Assembly: GCF_012650175.1 (NCBI RefSeq)
Contig: NZ_JAAILI010000050.1
Location: 39,782-103,781, forward strand
Origin: Sphingomonas sp. S2M10
GTDB taxonomy: Bacteria > Pseudomonadota > Alphaproteobacteria > Sphingomonadales > Sphingomonadaceae
DNA length: 64,000 nucleotides
Direction of reading: 5' to 3'
Below are positions 34,905 through 44,009 of this stretch, one piece after another. Below the pieces are notes generated by a model. The model made no database searches, was not told the DNA's origin, and saw only the letters and a program-made list of their open reading frames with translations. Each line of letters begins with the position of its first letter. Within the stretch, counting starts at the first letter, position 1. The translations under genes and the position numbers were made by a program.

Positions 34905-37292
34905 TCAGAAGCGGTAGTTGAGCGTCAGCACCGCCGCGCGGCCGTCGCCCGGGGTCGCCCAGCCATTGTTGCGGATCCGCGTATAGTAGAGCGAGTCGGT
35001 GACGTTCTTCACGTTCACCTGCGCGGACAGCGCACGGGTGATCTCGTAGGAGAGGAATGCGTTGTGCACCCAGTAATCGGGGCTGTAGAGCACCTGCGGT
35101 GCGGCGGCCGTCGGCAGGTTGAACGCCGCCTTGCCCTGATAGGTCACGCCATAGCCCAGCGTGAGGCCGAACGGCAGGCGATAGGTGCTGAACAGGCTGC
35201 CCGAATGGTTGGGCGTGTTCTGCAGCTCGGCATCCTTGCCATAGTCGATCGTGCCGGCCGGGCTGTTCTGCGCGATGCTGCGCAGCACCTTGCCGTCGAG
35301 ATAGGTGTAGTTGGCGGTGATCGACCAGGCCTTGGTGATCTGGCCCACCGCGCCCAGCGCGACGCCGTTGACCCGCGACTTGCCGTCCAGCTGCTGCTCG
35401 GGGACCAGCGGGTCGCCGGTCGCCACCTTGTAGTTGGTGCGCTCGTTGCGGAACAGCGCGGCGGTGAGCAGCAGGCGCCCCCCGAACACTTCGGCCTTGC
35501 CGCCGACTTCATAGTTGCGCGCAGTTTCCGGATCGACGTTGCAGGTCGCCGCGGTGCACGAGCCGTTGACCGAGGTCTTGGACGGGGTCTTGGAGTTGCC
35601 ATAGGCGACGTAGAGGCTGATCGCCTTGACCGGCTTGTAGACCAGGCCCGCGCGGTACGAGAACAGCTTGTCCTTGTTGTAGAACACGGTGCCCGGGGTC
35701 ACCTGGCCCAGCGTCGCCGTGGTGGTGGAGACGGTGTCGGCGCGGTAGCTGCCGTCGTTCGACTCCCAGCGCAGCCCGCCGTTGATCTCGACATGCTCGC
35801 CGAGCTTCATCGTGTCGAACAGATAGACGGCATAGTTGGTCAGCTCGCCGGTCTGCCGCGCGCTTTCGATGAAGTTGATCGGGCCGGTATAGACGTTGCT
35901 GCCATAGACGCGCGCCACGCCGCCGGTCGCCGCCGGGCCCGCCACCACCGCATTGGGATTGGCGATGTTGATCAGCGGATAGTAGGTGAACGGGTTGGTG
36001 CCGTTGGCGCTGCGCAGCACGTTGCCGGTGGAAAGGAAGAACTTCTCCCAGCTCGCCGCCGCGCCCAGCGTGATCGAATGCTCGATGAAGCCGGTGTTGA
36101 ACCGCGCCATCAGGTCGATTTGATCATAGGCAAGCTGGTTGCGGGTGTCGCGGGTGTTCCCGCGGGGGCCGGAGGGAAGATAATAGCCGGCCGGGATCGT
36201 CAGCGTCGCGCTGCCGACGGTGGCGGTGCAGGCGGTGCCGGTGGGCGTGCGGCCGTTCGCCAGGCACCAGGTGCCCTGGGGCGGATCGACGATGCTGTGC
36301 TGGGTCACGTCCTGCCAGCGCGTGATGTTGCGCAGCGTCACCCGATCGTTGAAGTGATGCTCGAAGGTGGCGGTCGCCTGGTCGACATTGCTCTGCTGCG
36401 TATCGACGTTGCGGAAGCCGAAATAGCTGGCGCGGCTGACGCCCTGCAGCGGGCCGCCGGCGACCTGATAATAGGGCACGCCATATTGCGGCGTGTTGTC
36501 GTCTTCCTGGTGGAGATATTGCAGCGTGAGCCTGGTCGGGCCCTCGATGCCGATCGTCACCGCCGGCGCGACGCCCCAGCGCTTCATCGTCTCGACATCG
36601 CGGCCGGGCACGTCATTGTCGTGCTTCATCGCATTGAGGCGGAAGGCGATCAGGTTGTTGACGCGCACATTCGCATCGACGGTGCCGCGATAATAATCAT
36701 CGGTGCCGATGCCGCCCGAGGCGAGGATACGGGTGTTCGCCTGGGGCTTCTTGGTCACCATGTTGATCGAGCCGCCGACCGAGCCCGCGCCGTTCTGCAC
36801 CGAGTTCGGACCGTTGACGATTTCGAGCTGCTCGAGGTTGAACGGATCGGTGCGGGTGTACTGGGCGCTGTCGCGAATGCCGTCGACGGTGATGTCGGTA
36901 TTGGCCGAATAGCCGCGCAGGTTGATCGAGTCGCCATAGCCGCCGCCGCCTTCGCCGGCACCGAAGGTGATGCCCGGCACGGTCGACAGCATGTCGCGCA
37001 GGGTGAGCAGATTCTGCTGCTCGATCACCTCGTTGGTCAGGATGGTGATGGTCTGCGGGGTGTCGCGCACCGGACGGGTCGCCTTGGGCGATTCCTGGTG
37101 CGGCGAATAGGGCTGGCCCTGCACGACAATGGAGTCGCGGTCCTGCGCGTCGTCTTTCGCGTCGGCGGCTACCGCCGGCTCGTTCCCGGCGCGCTTGTCT
37201 TCGGCATGGGCCGGTGCCGAAACCAGGAAGCCCACACAGGCAAGAGCAACGAATGCCGGCGAGTTCGCCAGCGTCGCGGAGGTGCGATTCAC
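34905..37292 (-). CDS. TonB-dependent catecholate siderophore receptor (Fiu-like)
   Basis: 795 aa with a signal peptide (to about residue 30, SAPAHA). Plug domain ~55-190: RDTPQTITILTNEVIEQQNL, LRDMLSTVPGITFGAGEGGG, INLRGYSANTDITVDGIRDS, NSVQNGAGSVGGSINMVTKK. A 22-strand-type barrel follows, ending in an aromatic (AAVLTLNYRF). The plug sequence and the neighbouring PKHD hydroxylase fit the Fiu/PiuA group that imports ferric catecholates. A Fur-like dyad lies about 65 bp upstream of the start. Confidence 0.93.
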   Translation of the reverse strand: MNRTSATLANSPAFVALACVGFLVSAPAHAEDKRAGNEPAVAADAKDDAQDRDSIVVQGQPYSPHQESPKATRPVRDTPQTITILTNEVIEQQNLLTLRDMLSTVPGITFGAGEGGGGYGDSINLRGYSANTDITVDGIRDSAQYTRTDPFNLEQLEIVNGPNSVQNGAGSVGGSINMVTKKPQANTRILASGGIGTDDYYRGTVDANVRVNNLIAFRLNAMKHDNDVPGRDVETMKRWGVAPAVTIGIEGPTRLTLQYLHQEDDNTPQYGVPYYQVAGGPLQGVSRASYFGFRNVDTQQSNVDQATATFEHHFNDRVTLRNITRWQDVTQHSIVDPPQGTWCLANGRTPTGTACTATVGSATLTIPAGYYLPSGPRGNTRDTRNQLAYDQIDLMARFNTGFIEHSITLGAAASWEKFFLSTGNVLRSANGTNPFTYYPLINIANPNAVVAGPAATGGVARVYGSNVYTGPINFIESARQTGELTNYAVYLFDTMKLGEHVEINGGLRWESNDGSYRADTVSTTTATLGQVTPGTVFYNKDKLFSYRAGLVYKPVKAISLYVAYGNSKTPSKTSVNGSCTAATCNVDPETARNYEVGGKAEVFGGRLLLTAALFRNERTNYKVATGDPLVPEQQLDGKSRVNGVALGAVGQITKAWSITANYTYLDGKVLRSIAQNSPAGTIDYGKDAELQNTPNHSGSLFSTYRLPFGLTLGYGVTYQGKAAFNLPTAAAPQVLYSPDYWVHNAFLSYEITRALSAQVNVKNVTDSLYYTRIRNNGWATPGDGRAAVLTLNYRF

Positions 37293-37355
37293 GTAATTCC
37301 CCTTTAATCGTCGTTACGCAGCCGCCTATTGCGACCCGTTCGCATTGTCAATGCG

Positions 37356-37373
37356 ATTGCGAGCGATTTGCAT
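37356..37373. promoter_or_regulatory. Putative Fur-type box upstream of Fiu-like receptor
   Basis: On the minus strand the site reads ATGCAAATCGCTCGCAAT, followed by a further CGCATTG repeat. It shares TGC(A/G)AATCG(T/C)TCGC with the site at 42853-42870 in front of the PepSY operon. Its position 64 bp upstream of an iron-uptake gene fits an iron repressor. No experimental support. Confidence 0.5.
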
Positions 37374-37509
37374 AAACTAGCTGGCGGGAGGTGGGAGCGC
37401 AGATCGCGGGCATGTCGGCGCGTGCGGACTCGCCTCCGCTAGACCAGGGCGGACTGCTGGCGCGGCATTCGTCTGATCGTTGTGATGTCAGTGCGGCGGA
37501 GCGGTTCGG

Positions 37510-37767
37510 CTACCCGGCACGCGCCGCCATCAGCCATGTGCGGATCGCGCTGGCGAGATTTGGCGGGTTCTCCGCACCGATCCGGGCATGGTCGATCGCG
37601 GCGACCAGCGCGCTGAGCGGCAGTCCGGCCGCTACCGCCGCCGCCTCCAGCGCTGCCCAGAAGATCGGCTCCAGGCTGATCGAAGTGGGATGGCCAGCGA
37701 TCGTGATCGACCGTTTCACCGGGCCATGGAAGCCCCCGGGAGGCGGCACGATCTCCAGCGCCGCCAC
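37510..37767 (-). CDS. Ribbon-helix-helix domain protein
   Basis: 85 aa from GTG 37767, four bases after the CobT stop, with no strong ribosome-binding site, so probably translated by coupling. The pattern GPVKRSITIAGHPTSISLEP, FWAALEAAAVAAGLPLSALV and NPPNLASAIRTWL matches the RHH_4-type proteins of alphaproteobacteria. It may bind DNA as a dimer; its target is unknown. Confidence 0.82.
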   Translation of the reverse strand: MAALEIVPPPGGFHGPVKRSITIAGHPTSISLEPIFWAALEAAAVAAGLPLSALVAAIDHARIGAENPPNLASAIRTWLMAARAG

Positions 37768-37771
37768 CGCG

Positions 37772-39601
37772 TCACTCAGTATCGAAGAGCGCAGCCAGCT
37801 GCTCGACCATCGTGCCCGCCAGCTGCTCGGCATCCATGATCGTCACCGCGCGGCTGTAATAGCGGGTCACGTCATGGCCGATGCCGATCGCGACCAGTTC
37901 CACCGGCGAGCGCGCCTCGATCCAGCCGATCACCTGGCGCAGGTGGCGCTCCAGATAGGAGCCAGAGTTCACCGACAGCGTCGAGTCGTCGACCGGCGCG
38001 CCGTCCGAGATCACCATCAGGATCTTGCGGTCCTCGGGGCGCGCGATCAGCCGCGAATGCGCCCAGAGCAGCGCCTCGCCATCGATATTCTCCTTGAGCA
38101 GCCCCTCGCGCATCATCAGCCCGAGCGCCTTCTTGGCGCGCCGCCACGGCTCATCGGCCTGTTTGTAGATGATGTGGCGCAGGTCGTTGAGCCGGCCGGG
38201 CTGGGAGATGCGGCCCTCGCCCAGCCATTTCTCGCGCGACTGGCCGCCCTTCCAGGCGCGGGTGGTGAAACCGAGCACCTCGGTCTTCACGCCCACCCGT
38301 TCCAGCGTGCGCGCGAGGATGTCCGCGCTGATCGCCGCGATCGAGATCGGCCGTCCGCGCATCGACCCCGAGTTGTCGATCAGCAGCGTGACCACCGTGT
38401 CCTTGAACTCGGTGTCGCGCTCCACCTTGTAGCTGAGCGACTGCATCGGGTTCACCACCACGCGCGCCAGCCGTGCCGCATCGAGCAGGCCCTCGTCCTG
38501 ATCGAAGTCCCAGCTCCGGCTCTGCTGCGCCATCAGCCGGCGCTGCAGCCGGTTGGCGAGCTTGGTCACCGCGCCCTGCAGATGCACCAGCTGCTGATCG
38601 AGATAGGAGCGCAGCCGCTCCAGCTCGTCGGTGTCGCACAGGTCGGTGGCCGCCACGATCTCGTCGAACTGGGTGGTGAAGGCGCGATATTCGAAGCTCG
38701 GCGGCAGGTCGCTCCACGGGCGGTTGGGGCGGACGGGCATCATGCCCTCGTCCCCGTCGTCGCCCGGCTCGCCGTCGCCGTCGTCCATGCCTTCGGACTG
38801 CTGCTCCTGGTCGCCGTCCTCGCCCTGCTCGGACTCGCGCTGCTCGCCGCGTGCCTCGGTCTGGCCTTCGCCTTGCTGCTGCTGGGACTCGCCTTCCTCT
38901 TCGCCCTGTTCCTGCTGCTCTTCCTGGCCTTCCTCTTCGCCGCCGCCTTCATCGGCTTCGTCGGGGACCATCTCGCCCTCGGTCAGTTCCAGATCCTGGA
39001 GCAGCTTGGCGGCGAGCGCGGCAAAGGCGTTCTGATCGTCGATCGCCATCGCCATGGCATCCAGATCGGAGCCAGCCTTCTCCTCGATCCAGTCGCGCAC
39101 CAGCGCCAGGCCGAGTGCCGCGCTGGAGGGCGATTCGCGGCCGGTCAGCCGCTCGCGCACCATCAGCCCGAGCGCGGTCGACAGCGGCACCTCGTCGCGA
39201 GTGCGCGCGCGGCCGATCGGGTCCGAACGCAGCCGCATCGCCAGCGCCTGCTCCAGATTGTCGGCGATTCCCGCATAGCCGCGCGAACCCAATGCATCGA
39301 CCCGTGCGCCCTCGATCGCGTCATACACCGCGCGGGCGACCGGCTCGCGCGGCGCGGTGCGGCCATGAAGATTGGCGTCATGGTGCCGCATGCGCAGCGC
39401 GAAGCTGTCGGCAAAGCCGCGCGCCTCGGCGATCTGCTCGGGCGGCAGCGTGCGCGACGGGGTCGGCACCTTGATCGTCTTGCCGCTCTGGAACGGCGCG
39501 TCGGCGGTGAAGCCGAATTCGAGTTCCGGCGCACCCGAAAGCGCGCGCGCGGTGCCCGCGAGCACGTCGCGAAGCCGGTCGAGAGGATTGTCCTGCGCCA
39601 T
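37772..39601 (-). CDS. cobT: Cobaltochelatase subunit CobT-like
   Basis: 609 aa from ATG 39601 (GTG 39610 possible). N-terminal CobT domain (~1-210), then a very acidic, Gln-rich linker (~213-300: [19 protein letters not shown]). A C-terminal VWA domain has [13 protein letters not shown] and the later [11 protein letters not shown] (~400-600). CobT pairs with the AAA+ protein CobS in cobalt insertion for B12. Here it is on the opposite strand from cobS with iron-uptake genes between, which suggests rearrangement of a formerly compact cluster. Downstream RHH gene follows by 4 bp. Confidence 0.93.
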   Translation of the reverse strand: MAQDNPLDRLRDVLAGTARALSGAPELEFGFTADAPFQSGKTIKVPTPSRTLPPEQIAEARGFADSFALRMRHHDANLHGRTAPREPVARAVYDAIEGARVDALGSRGYAGIADNLEQALAMRLRSDPIGRARTRDEVPLSTALGLMVRERLTGRESPSSAALGLALVRDWIEEKAGSDLDAMAMAIDDQNAFAALAAKLLQDLELTEGEMVPDEADEGGGEEEGQEEQQEQGEEEGESQQQQGEGQTEARGEQRESEQGEDGDQEQQSEGMDDGDGEPGDDGDEGMMPVRPNRPWSDLPPSFEYRAFTTQFDEIVAATDLCDTDELERLRSYLDQQLVHLQGAVTKLANRLQRRLMAQQSRSWDFDQDEGLLDAARLARVVVNPMQSLSYKVERDTEFKDTVVTLLIDNSGSMRGRPISIAAISADILARTLERVGVKTEVLGFTTRAWKGGQSREKWLGEGRISQPGRLNDLRHIIYKQADEPWRRAKKALGLMMREGLLKENIDGEALLWAHSRLIARPEDRKILMVISDGAPVDDSTLSVNSGSYLERHLRQVIGWIEARSPVELVAIGIGHDVTRYYSRAVTIMDAEQLAGTMVEQLAALFDTE

Positions 39602-39729
39602 CCTTCCCACATGCGCCGCACGGGGCAGAAGTCAAGGAAGGCGCGGGGTGGATGGTCGAGGGGGAAGTCAGTCGACGCAGCGCCGGCGACGCCGGCGGAG
39701 CCGCCGAAACCGGCGGGGAACGCGGCTGC

Positions 39730-40623
39730 TCAGCCCAGCATCGCCTGCAGCGCGGGCGAGAGCTGTTCGTAAAAGGCGGCACCGTCCCGCGTCACCATAT
39801 GCACGGCGAGGGAGTGCTGCTCGGCAAGGGCCATGCCCGCGGGCCCCAAAATGGTCAGCGCGGTGGCCCAGGCGTCGGCGAACATCGCCTCACGGTGCAG
39901 CACCGATACCGAGACCACCTGGTTGTCGATCGGCCAGCCGTTGCGCGGATCGATGCTGTGCGCATAGCGCCGTCCGCCGCGTTCGAAAAAGCGGCGATAG
40001 TCGCCCGATGTCGCAACCGACAGGCCGTGCAGCGCGACGCGAACGGGCGCCAGCGTGGTCTCCGGCACCGGCTCTAGCTCCACCCACCAGGGCTGGCCAT
40101 CGGGCTTGATGCCCTCGCCGCGCAGCTCGCCGCCGATCTCGATCAGGAAGTCCTCGATGCCGAGAGCGACCAGGCGCTCGGCCACGGCATCGACGGCATA
40201 GCCCTTGGCGATGCCCGACAGATCGATCTGCACGGCCTCGCGCCGGCGGATGCGGGACTGGTCGCGGTCGAACTCCAAGTGCCGCGCGCCGGACATGATG
40301 AGCGCCTCGCCGATGGCATAGGTGCTCGGCACGTCGTGCCGCGCGCCGGCGGGGCCGAACCCCCAAAGGTCGGCCAGCACGCCCGCCGCGGGATCGAACG
40401 CGCCGCGGCTGGCGTCGTGTACCGCGAAGGCCGCGTCCAGCACCCGCGCCGCCTCCGGCGACAGCGGGTGCCAATAGCCGAGCATTCCCCGGTTGAAGCG
40501 ACCGACGCGCGAGCCCGGCTCCCAGTGGCTGAACTCGGCGATGATGCGCATCAGCACGCCCTGGACGACTTCCCGAACATCTTCTGGCGGGTCCACCACC
40601 ACCAGACGCCAGGTGGTGCCCAT
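39730..40623 (-). CDS. apbE: FAD:protein FMN transferase (ApbE-like)
   Basis: 297 aa from ATG 40623. The family's first strand lies just upstream (PVATFGGAT before MGTTWRLVV), so the true start may be a CTG at 40725 overlapping the DUF4198 stop. Motifs: EFSHWEPGSRVGRFNRG near 35, IDLSGIAKGYAVDAVAE near 150, IEIGGELRGEG, HSIDPRNGWPIDN near 220, and the metal-site region MFADAWATALTILGP. ApbE attaches FMN to Thr/Ser of secreted redox proteins, using FAD. No signal peptide is evident with this start; the CTG start does not add a clear one. The operon contains a likely substrate, the DUF2271 protein. Confidence 0.88.
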   Translation of the reverse strand: MGTTWRLVVVDPPEDVREVVQGVLMRIIAEFSHWEPGSRVGRFNRGMLGYWHPLSPEAARVLDAAFAVHDASRGAFDPAAGVLADLWGFGPAGARHDVPSTYAIGEALIMSGARHLEFDRDQSRIRRREAVQIDLSGIAKGYAVDAVAERLVALGIEDFLIEIGGELRGEGIKPDGQPWWVELEPVPETTLAPVRVALHGLSVATSGDYRRFFERGGRRYAHSIDPRNGWPIDNQVVSVSVLHREAMFADAWATALTILGPAGMALAEQHSLAVHMVTRDGAAFYEQLSPALQAMLG

Positions 40624-40721
40624 CGTCGCCCCCCCGAAGGTGGCAACGGGTGCAGCCGGTCGCCGCCGGTGGAACGCCGCCGGCGAAAGGCTTTCGGGAA
40701 CTGCGATGCGAGCGTCGGCGA

Positions 40722-41615
40722 TCAGGGTGCCAGTACCTCCAGCGTGGTCGTGTAGCTGACCCGGCGGCCGGAGGGAACGCCCCGCATGCCCTGCGGTGCG
40801 CCCGGCGCGGGAGCCGCCCCCGCACCCTGGCCCTGCTGCGGACGCGGGCCCTCGCCTTCGCCCTCGGGCCGCGGCGCGTTCGGCGTGACGTTGATCCAGT
40901 ACATGCCCGCTTCCGGCCACTGGATCGTCACCTTGCCTGCCGCATCGGTGCGCAGATCCATCTGCTTCTGCGCGGCGCGATAGCGGCCGTTGCCGAGGAT
41001 CGCCGTGACGTACAGGCCCGTCGCCGGCTTGCCGTCCATCAGGAACTGGAAGGTGGCGGGCTCATTCGCGACGAGGTCGTTGGGGTGCGTCACCGGCACC
41101 AGTTCGATGCCCTGGCCGGTCGGCTTGAACACGGTGGTGGTCGGCGCGCCCTGCGTGACGAAAATCTCGTTGCGGGCCAGCGTCTCGCTGGTCTGCACGT
41201 CGGTGGCCCCTGCCGGGATGACACTGGCCAGCTGCGCCTTGGTGGTGCCGCGCGGGATCATCTTGGTCTCGCCGTTCAGCGAGTAGCGGCCGAACACGCC
41301 CTGGTTCACCACCGCGATGCGATAGGTACCCTGCTGGGTGAGGTGCACGTCGAAGGTCGCGCGGAACTGGCCGATATTGTGATGCTCGGCCTTGCCTTCG
41401 GTGCCGTCGGGCTGGGTGATCACGGGCACCACGCCCAGCGGACGATGGTCGAAGTAGAACAGCTCGTTCGACACCGCGGCGTCGATCGTCACCCAGTTGT
41501 TGCTGCCGGAAACGATGGTCGACGACGGCAGCAGCCACATACGGTGGGCGATCGCGGCGGGCGCGGCGAGCGCGGTGACGGCGGCGAGCGCGAGCAGCGG
41601 CTTGCGGAACTTCAT
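40722..41615 (-). CDS. DUF4198 domain-containing periplasmic protein
   Basis: 297 aa with a signal peptide (MKFRKPLLALAAVTALAAPA, then AIA|H). It begins with the family pattern AHRMWLLPSSTIVSG. Later YRIAVVNQGVFGRYSLNGET, and two Ig-like beta regions (ELVPVTHPNDLVANEPATFQ, AAGKVTIQWPEAGMYWINV). A Gly/Pro/Gln-rich insert lies near residue 255. DUF4198 proteins are secreted; some are annotated as nickel/metal-uptake related. The mature N-terminal His may bind metal. Third gene of the PepSY-DUF2271-DUF4198-ApbE operon, 16 bp after DUF2271. Confidence 0.88.
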   Translation of the reverse strand: MKFRKPLLALAAVTALAAPAAIAHRMWLLPSSTIVSGSNNWVTIDAAVSNELFYFDHRPLGVVPVITQPDGTEGKAEHHNIGQFRATFDVHLTQQGTYRIAVVNQGVFGRYSLNGETKMIPRGTTKAQLASVIPAGATDVQTSETLARNEIFVTQGAPTTTVFKPTGQGIELVPVTHPNDLVANEPATFQFLMDGKPATGLYVTAILGNGRYRAAQKQMDLRTDAAGKVTIQWPEAGMYWINVTPNAPRPEGEGEGPRPQQGQGAGAAPAPGAPQGMRGVPSGRRVSYTTTLEVLAP

Positions 41616-41631
41616 GATGTATATCCCCCGA

Positions 41632-42156
41632 TTATCGCTTGAGCGTGAACGAGACGGCGCCGAGTTCGCTGGCGCCCTTGCCGGCTGCGGTGGCGCTGCT
41701 GCCGTTCCAGGCGAAGGGCAGGCGGACGACCTCGCGGCCGCCCACCTCGCGCGCGGCTTCCACCACCAGCGTGTACTGGCCCGGCGTCAGCGCGGGCATG
41801 CCGCCCCTGCCGGCGACGAGACGCTGCTTCTGCACGCCGGGCGCGCGAGTCGCGCCGCTCACGCCGTCCGCCGGGAAGCTCATCGTGCGGCCGGAGGCGC
41901 GCCACCACTGGCGCAGGTCGTGCAGCCATTTGGTGCCCTCGCCGCCGCGCTTGTCGACATCGTACCAGACCGAGAGCGTGCGGGGCGCCTGCCCCTCCTT
42001 CTCCAGCCACACCGCCACATAGGGCTTGTGATATTCGGCGACGCGGATGCGCGGCAGCTCGATCGACAGGTCCATGGTCTGCGCCGCCGCCGCGTTCGGC
42101 AGCAGCGCGCCGGCGCCGAGCGCGGCAGTGGTGAATGCGGTCAGGCGAAATTGCAT
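41632..42156 (-). CDS. DUF2271 protein with candidate flavinylation motif
   Basis: 174 aa, signal peptide to about residue 25 (GALLPNAAAAQ). The DUF2271 pattern is clear: IRVAEYHKPYVAVWLEKEG, LSVWYDVDKRGGEGTKWLHD, LRQWWRASG. Residues 97-103 are DGVSGAT, which fits the ApbE target consensus DxxSGAT, with T103 as the likely FMN attachment site. It would be a small periplasmic electron carrier between the membrane PepSY protein and an acceptor. ApbE is encoded two genes downstream. Confidence 0.88.
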   Translation of the reverse strand: MQFRLTAFTTAALGAGALLPNAAAAQTMDLSIELPRIRVAEYHKPYVAVWLEKEGQAPRTLSVWYDVDKRGGEGTKWLHDLRQWWRASGRTMSFPADGVSGATRAPGVQKQRLVAGRGGMPALTPGQYTLVVEAAREVGGREVVRLPFAWNGSSATAAGKGASELGAVSFTLKR

Positions 42157-42166
42157 GAAGCCCCCT

Positions 42167-42811
42167 TTAGTGAATCAGGAACAGCGCGATCAGCGCGGGA
42201 AGGACGAGCCCGGCGGCGACCAGCGGCCAAGTGCTCTTGCGATGCTTGGAATGCATCCACAGCAGCACGAGGCCGGTCAGCGTGAACACCAGGCAGGCGA
42301 AGGCGAAGACGTCGATGAACCATTTCCACGCGGTGCCGGCGTTGCGACCTTTGTGGAGATCATTGAGATAGGCGATCCAGCCGCGCGAGCTTACCTCGCT
42401 CGTCACCTTGCCGGTTTCCCGCTCGATCGCGATCCAGCCGTCGCCCCCGGGGCGCGGCTTGGCCAGATAGATCTCGTCGGCGGACCATTCGGCGACGCCG
42501 TCTGCCGGCATCTTGAGGGCGTCGCGCAGCCAGGCGGCGACCGGCGCGGGCAGCGGCTGCTTGGCATCCGGCCTGTCGTCGGGCCTGACCAGCGGTAGCA
42601 GCGCGGCCGGCAGCTGGGCCGCTCGGTCCACCGTCTGGGGCGCGCCCTCGATATCGGCGGCGTGATTGAGCGTGAAGCCGGTGATCGCGAACAGCAGCAA
42701 CCCGATCAGGCTCACCGCCGAACTCATCCAGTGCCAGGTGTGCAGCTGCTTGAGCCAGAAGCTCTTGCGGCTGCGCTTGCGCGGGGCAGCGGTCGGGGAC
42801 GGGGCGTGCAT
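42167..42811 (-). CDS. PepSY-associated membrane protein
   Basis: 214 aa. First membrane helix near 32-52 with the family motif LKQLHTWHWMSSAVSLIGLL and FAITGFTLNH. A periplasmic PepSY-like part (~55-155) contains WIAIERETGKVTSEVSSRG and WIAYLNDLHKGRNAG. Two further helices follow (FIDVFAFACLVFTLTGLVLL, VAAGLVLPALIALFLI). The conserved His residues in helices are consistent with haem binding, as proposed for PepSY redox proteins. First gene of the four-gene operon, with a Fur-like dyad about 42 bp upstream. Confidence 0.9.
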   Translation of the reverse strand: MHAPSPTAAPRKRSRKSFWLKQLHTWHWMSSAVSLIGLLLFAITGFTLNHAADIEGAPQTVDRAAQLPAALLPLVRPDDRPDAKQPLPAPVAAWLRDALKMPADGVAEWSADEIYLAKPRPGGDGWIAIERETGKVTSEVSSRGWIAYLNDLHKGRNAGTAWKWFIDVFAFACLVFTLTGLVLLWMHSKHRKSTWPLVAAGLVLPALIALFLIH

Positions 42812-42852
42812 TGGGTAGGGAACAATCTCAGCTGGAGTCGATGTGCCGCGAT

Positions 42853-42870
42853 AACGCGAACGATTCGCAA
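42853..42870. promoter_or_regulatory. Putative Fur-type box upstream of PepSY operon
   Basis: AACGCGAACGATTCGCAA contains the perfect dyad GCGAA-CGA-TTCGC; on the minus strand it reads TTGCGAATCGTTCGCGTT. It matches the box at 37356-37373 and lies in the gap between the divergent PepSY operon and the pirin gene, so it could affect either. Confidence 0.5.
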
Positions 42871-43008
42871 TTACAACGTTCGAGTTGTAACAGTCTGTAC
42901 CGCCGCTTTCCGCCCGGAAACGCGTCTTTGATGATCCTATCCGCTGGTTGGGCTGGGCGCGCCCTCTGCAACCCGCTATCCCCGCAGCAGCAGTTACGGA
43001 GACGAACG

Positions 43009-43908
43009 ATGCGCGACGACCTGGTGATCCAGACGATCGAGCCGACCACGCACGACCTGGGCGGCTTCAAGGTGCATCGCACCCTCCCCTCGCGGCCGCG
43101 CACCATGGTGGGGCCGTTCATCTTCTTCGACCAGATGGGCCCTGCGATTCTCGATGTCGGCACCGGCATCGACGTGCGCCCGCACCCGCACATCAACCTT
43201 GCCACCGTTACCTATCTGTTCGCCGGCGCGATCGACCATCGCGATTCGCTCGGCACCTTCGCCACCATCGAGCCGGGCGCGGTCAATCTGATGACCGCCG
43301 GCCACGGCATCGTCCATTCCGAACGCTCGCCCTCGGCCGAGCGCGAGAAGGGCCCCGAGCTTTCCGGCATCCAGACCTGGCTTGCGCTTCCCGAGGCGCT
43401 GGAAGAGATGGACCCCGCCTTCGAGCATGTCGCCGCTGCCGATCTCCCGATCGTGGAGGCGCATGGCGCCCGCGCCAGGGTGATCATGGGGGACCTTTGG
43501 GGCGCTTCGGCACCGACCACCACCTATGCCCAGACCATCTATGGCGACATTGTCCTGGATGGCGGCGCGAACATTCCGATCGACGCGGTGGCGGACGAGC
43601 GCGCGCTCTATGTCGCGATGGGCGATGCCAGTCTCGATGGCATGCCGCTGCTGCCGATGACGCTGTACTTGCTGCGCCCCGGCATCCGCGCGACGCTGCG
43701 TTCCGAACGCGGTGCGCGCGTGATGTTGTGCGGCGGCGAGGCCTTCACCACGCCGCGCCACGTATGGTGGAACTTCGTCAGTTCCGACCGCGAGCGGATC
43801 AACCAGGCAAAGGAAGACTGGAAGGCCGGCGCCTTTCCCAAGGTGCCCGATGACGACAAGGAATTCATCCCGATTCCCGAGGTCCCGAAGACGGTCAGTT
43901 ACCCCTAG
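43009..43908 (+). CDS. Pirin family protein
   Basis: 299 aa from ATG 43009 (GGAG eight bases upstream). Two-cupin pirin layout: GPFIFFDQMGPAIL, metal ligands in RPHPHINLATVTYLF and GHGIVHSE (His56, His58, His101, Glu103 type) in the N-terminal cupin; C-terminal cupin with LYLLRPGIRATL and GGEAFTTPRHVWWNFVSS. Pirins are iron-binding proteins, some with quercetinase or redox-sensor roles. Divergent from the PepSY operon. Confidence 0.93.
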   Translation: MRDDLVIQTIEPTTHDLGGFKVHRTLPSRPRTMVGPFIFFDQMGPAILDVGTGIDVRPHPHINLATVTYLFAGAIDHRDSLGTFATIEPGAVNLMTAGHGIVHSERSPSAEREKGPELSGIQTWLALPEALEEMDPAFEHVAAADLPIVEAHGARARVIMGDLWGASAPTTTYAQTIYGDIVLDGGANIPIDAVADERALYVAMGDASLDGMPLLPMTLYLLRPGIRATLRSERGARVMLCGGEAFTTPRHVWWNFVSSDRERINQAKEDWKAGAFPKVPDDDKEFIPIPEVPKTVSYP

Positions 43909-44009
43909 TTTTCCTTGGCTTGCGGCTTTTGCCCAACCGGCGCATCTAGGATCGGGGCAGAAGCCGGGCGGCGCGGAGGCGGCGTTGTTTGGCGGACAGG
44001 GAGAGCCGC

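Noticed and set aside
35064..37307. Plus-strand frame opposite the Fiu-like receptor
   Set aside because: Antisense shadow; the minus-strand receptor has signal peptide, plug and barrel motifs.
37391..39772. Long plus-strand frame opposite cobT (793 codons)
   Set aside because: It mirrors cobT in antisense; composition is the usual complement of GC-rich coding DNA and cobT has clear domains.
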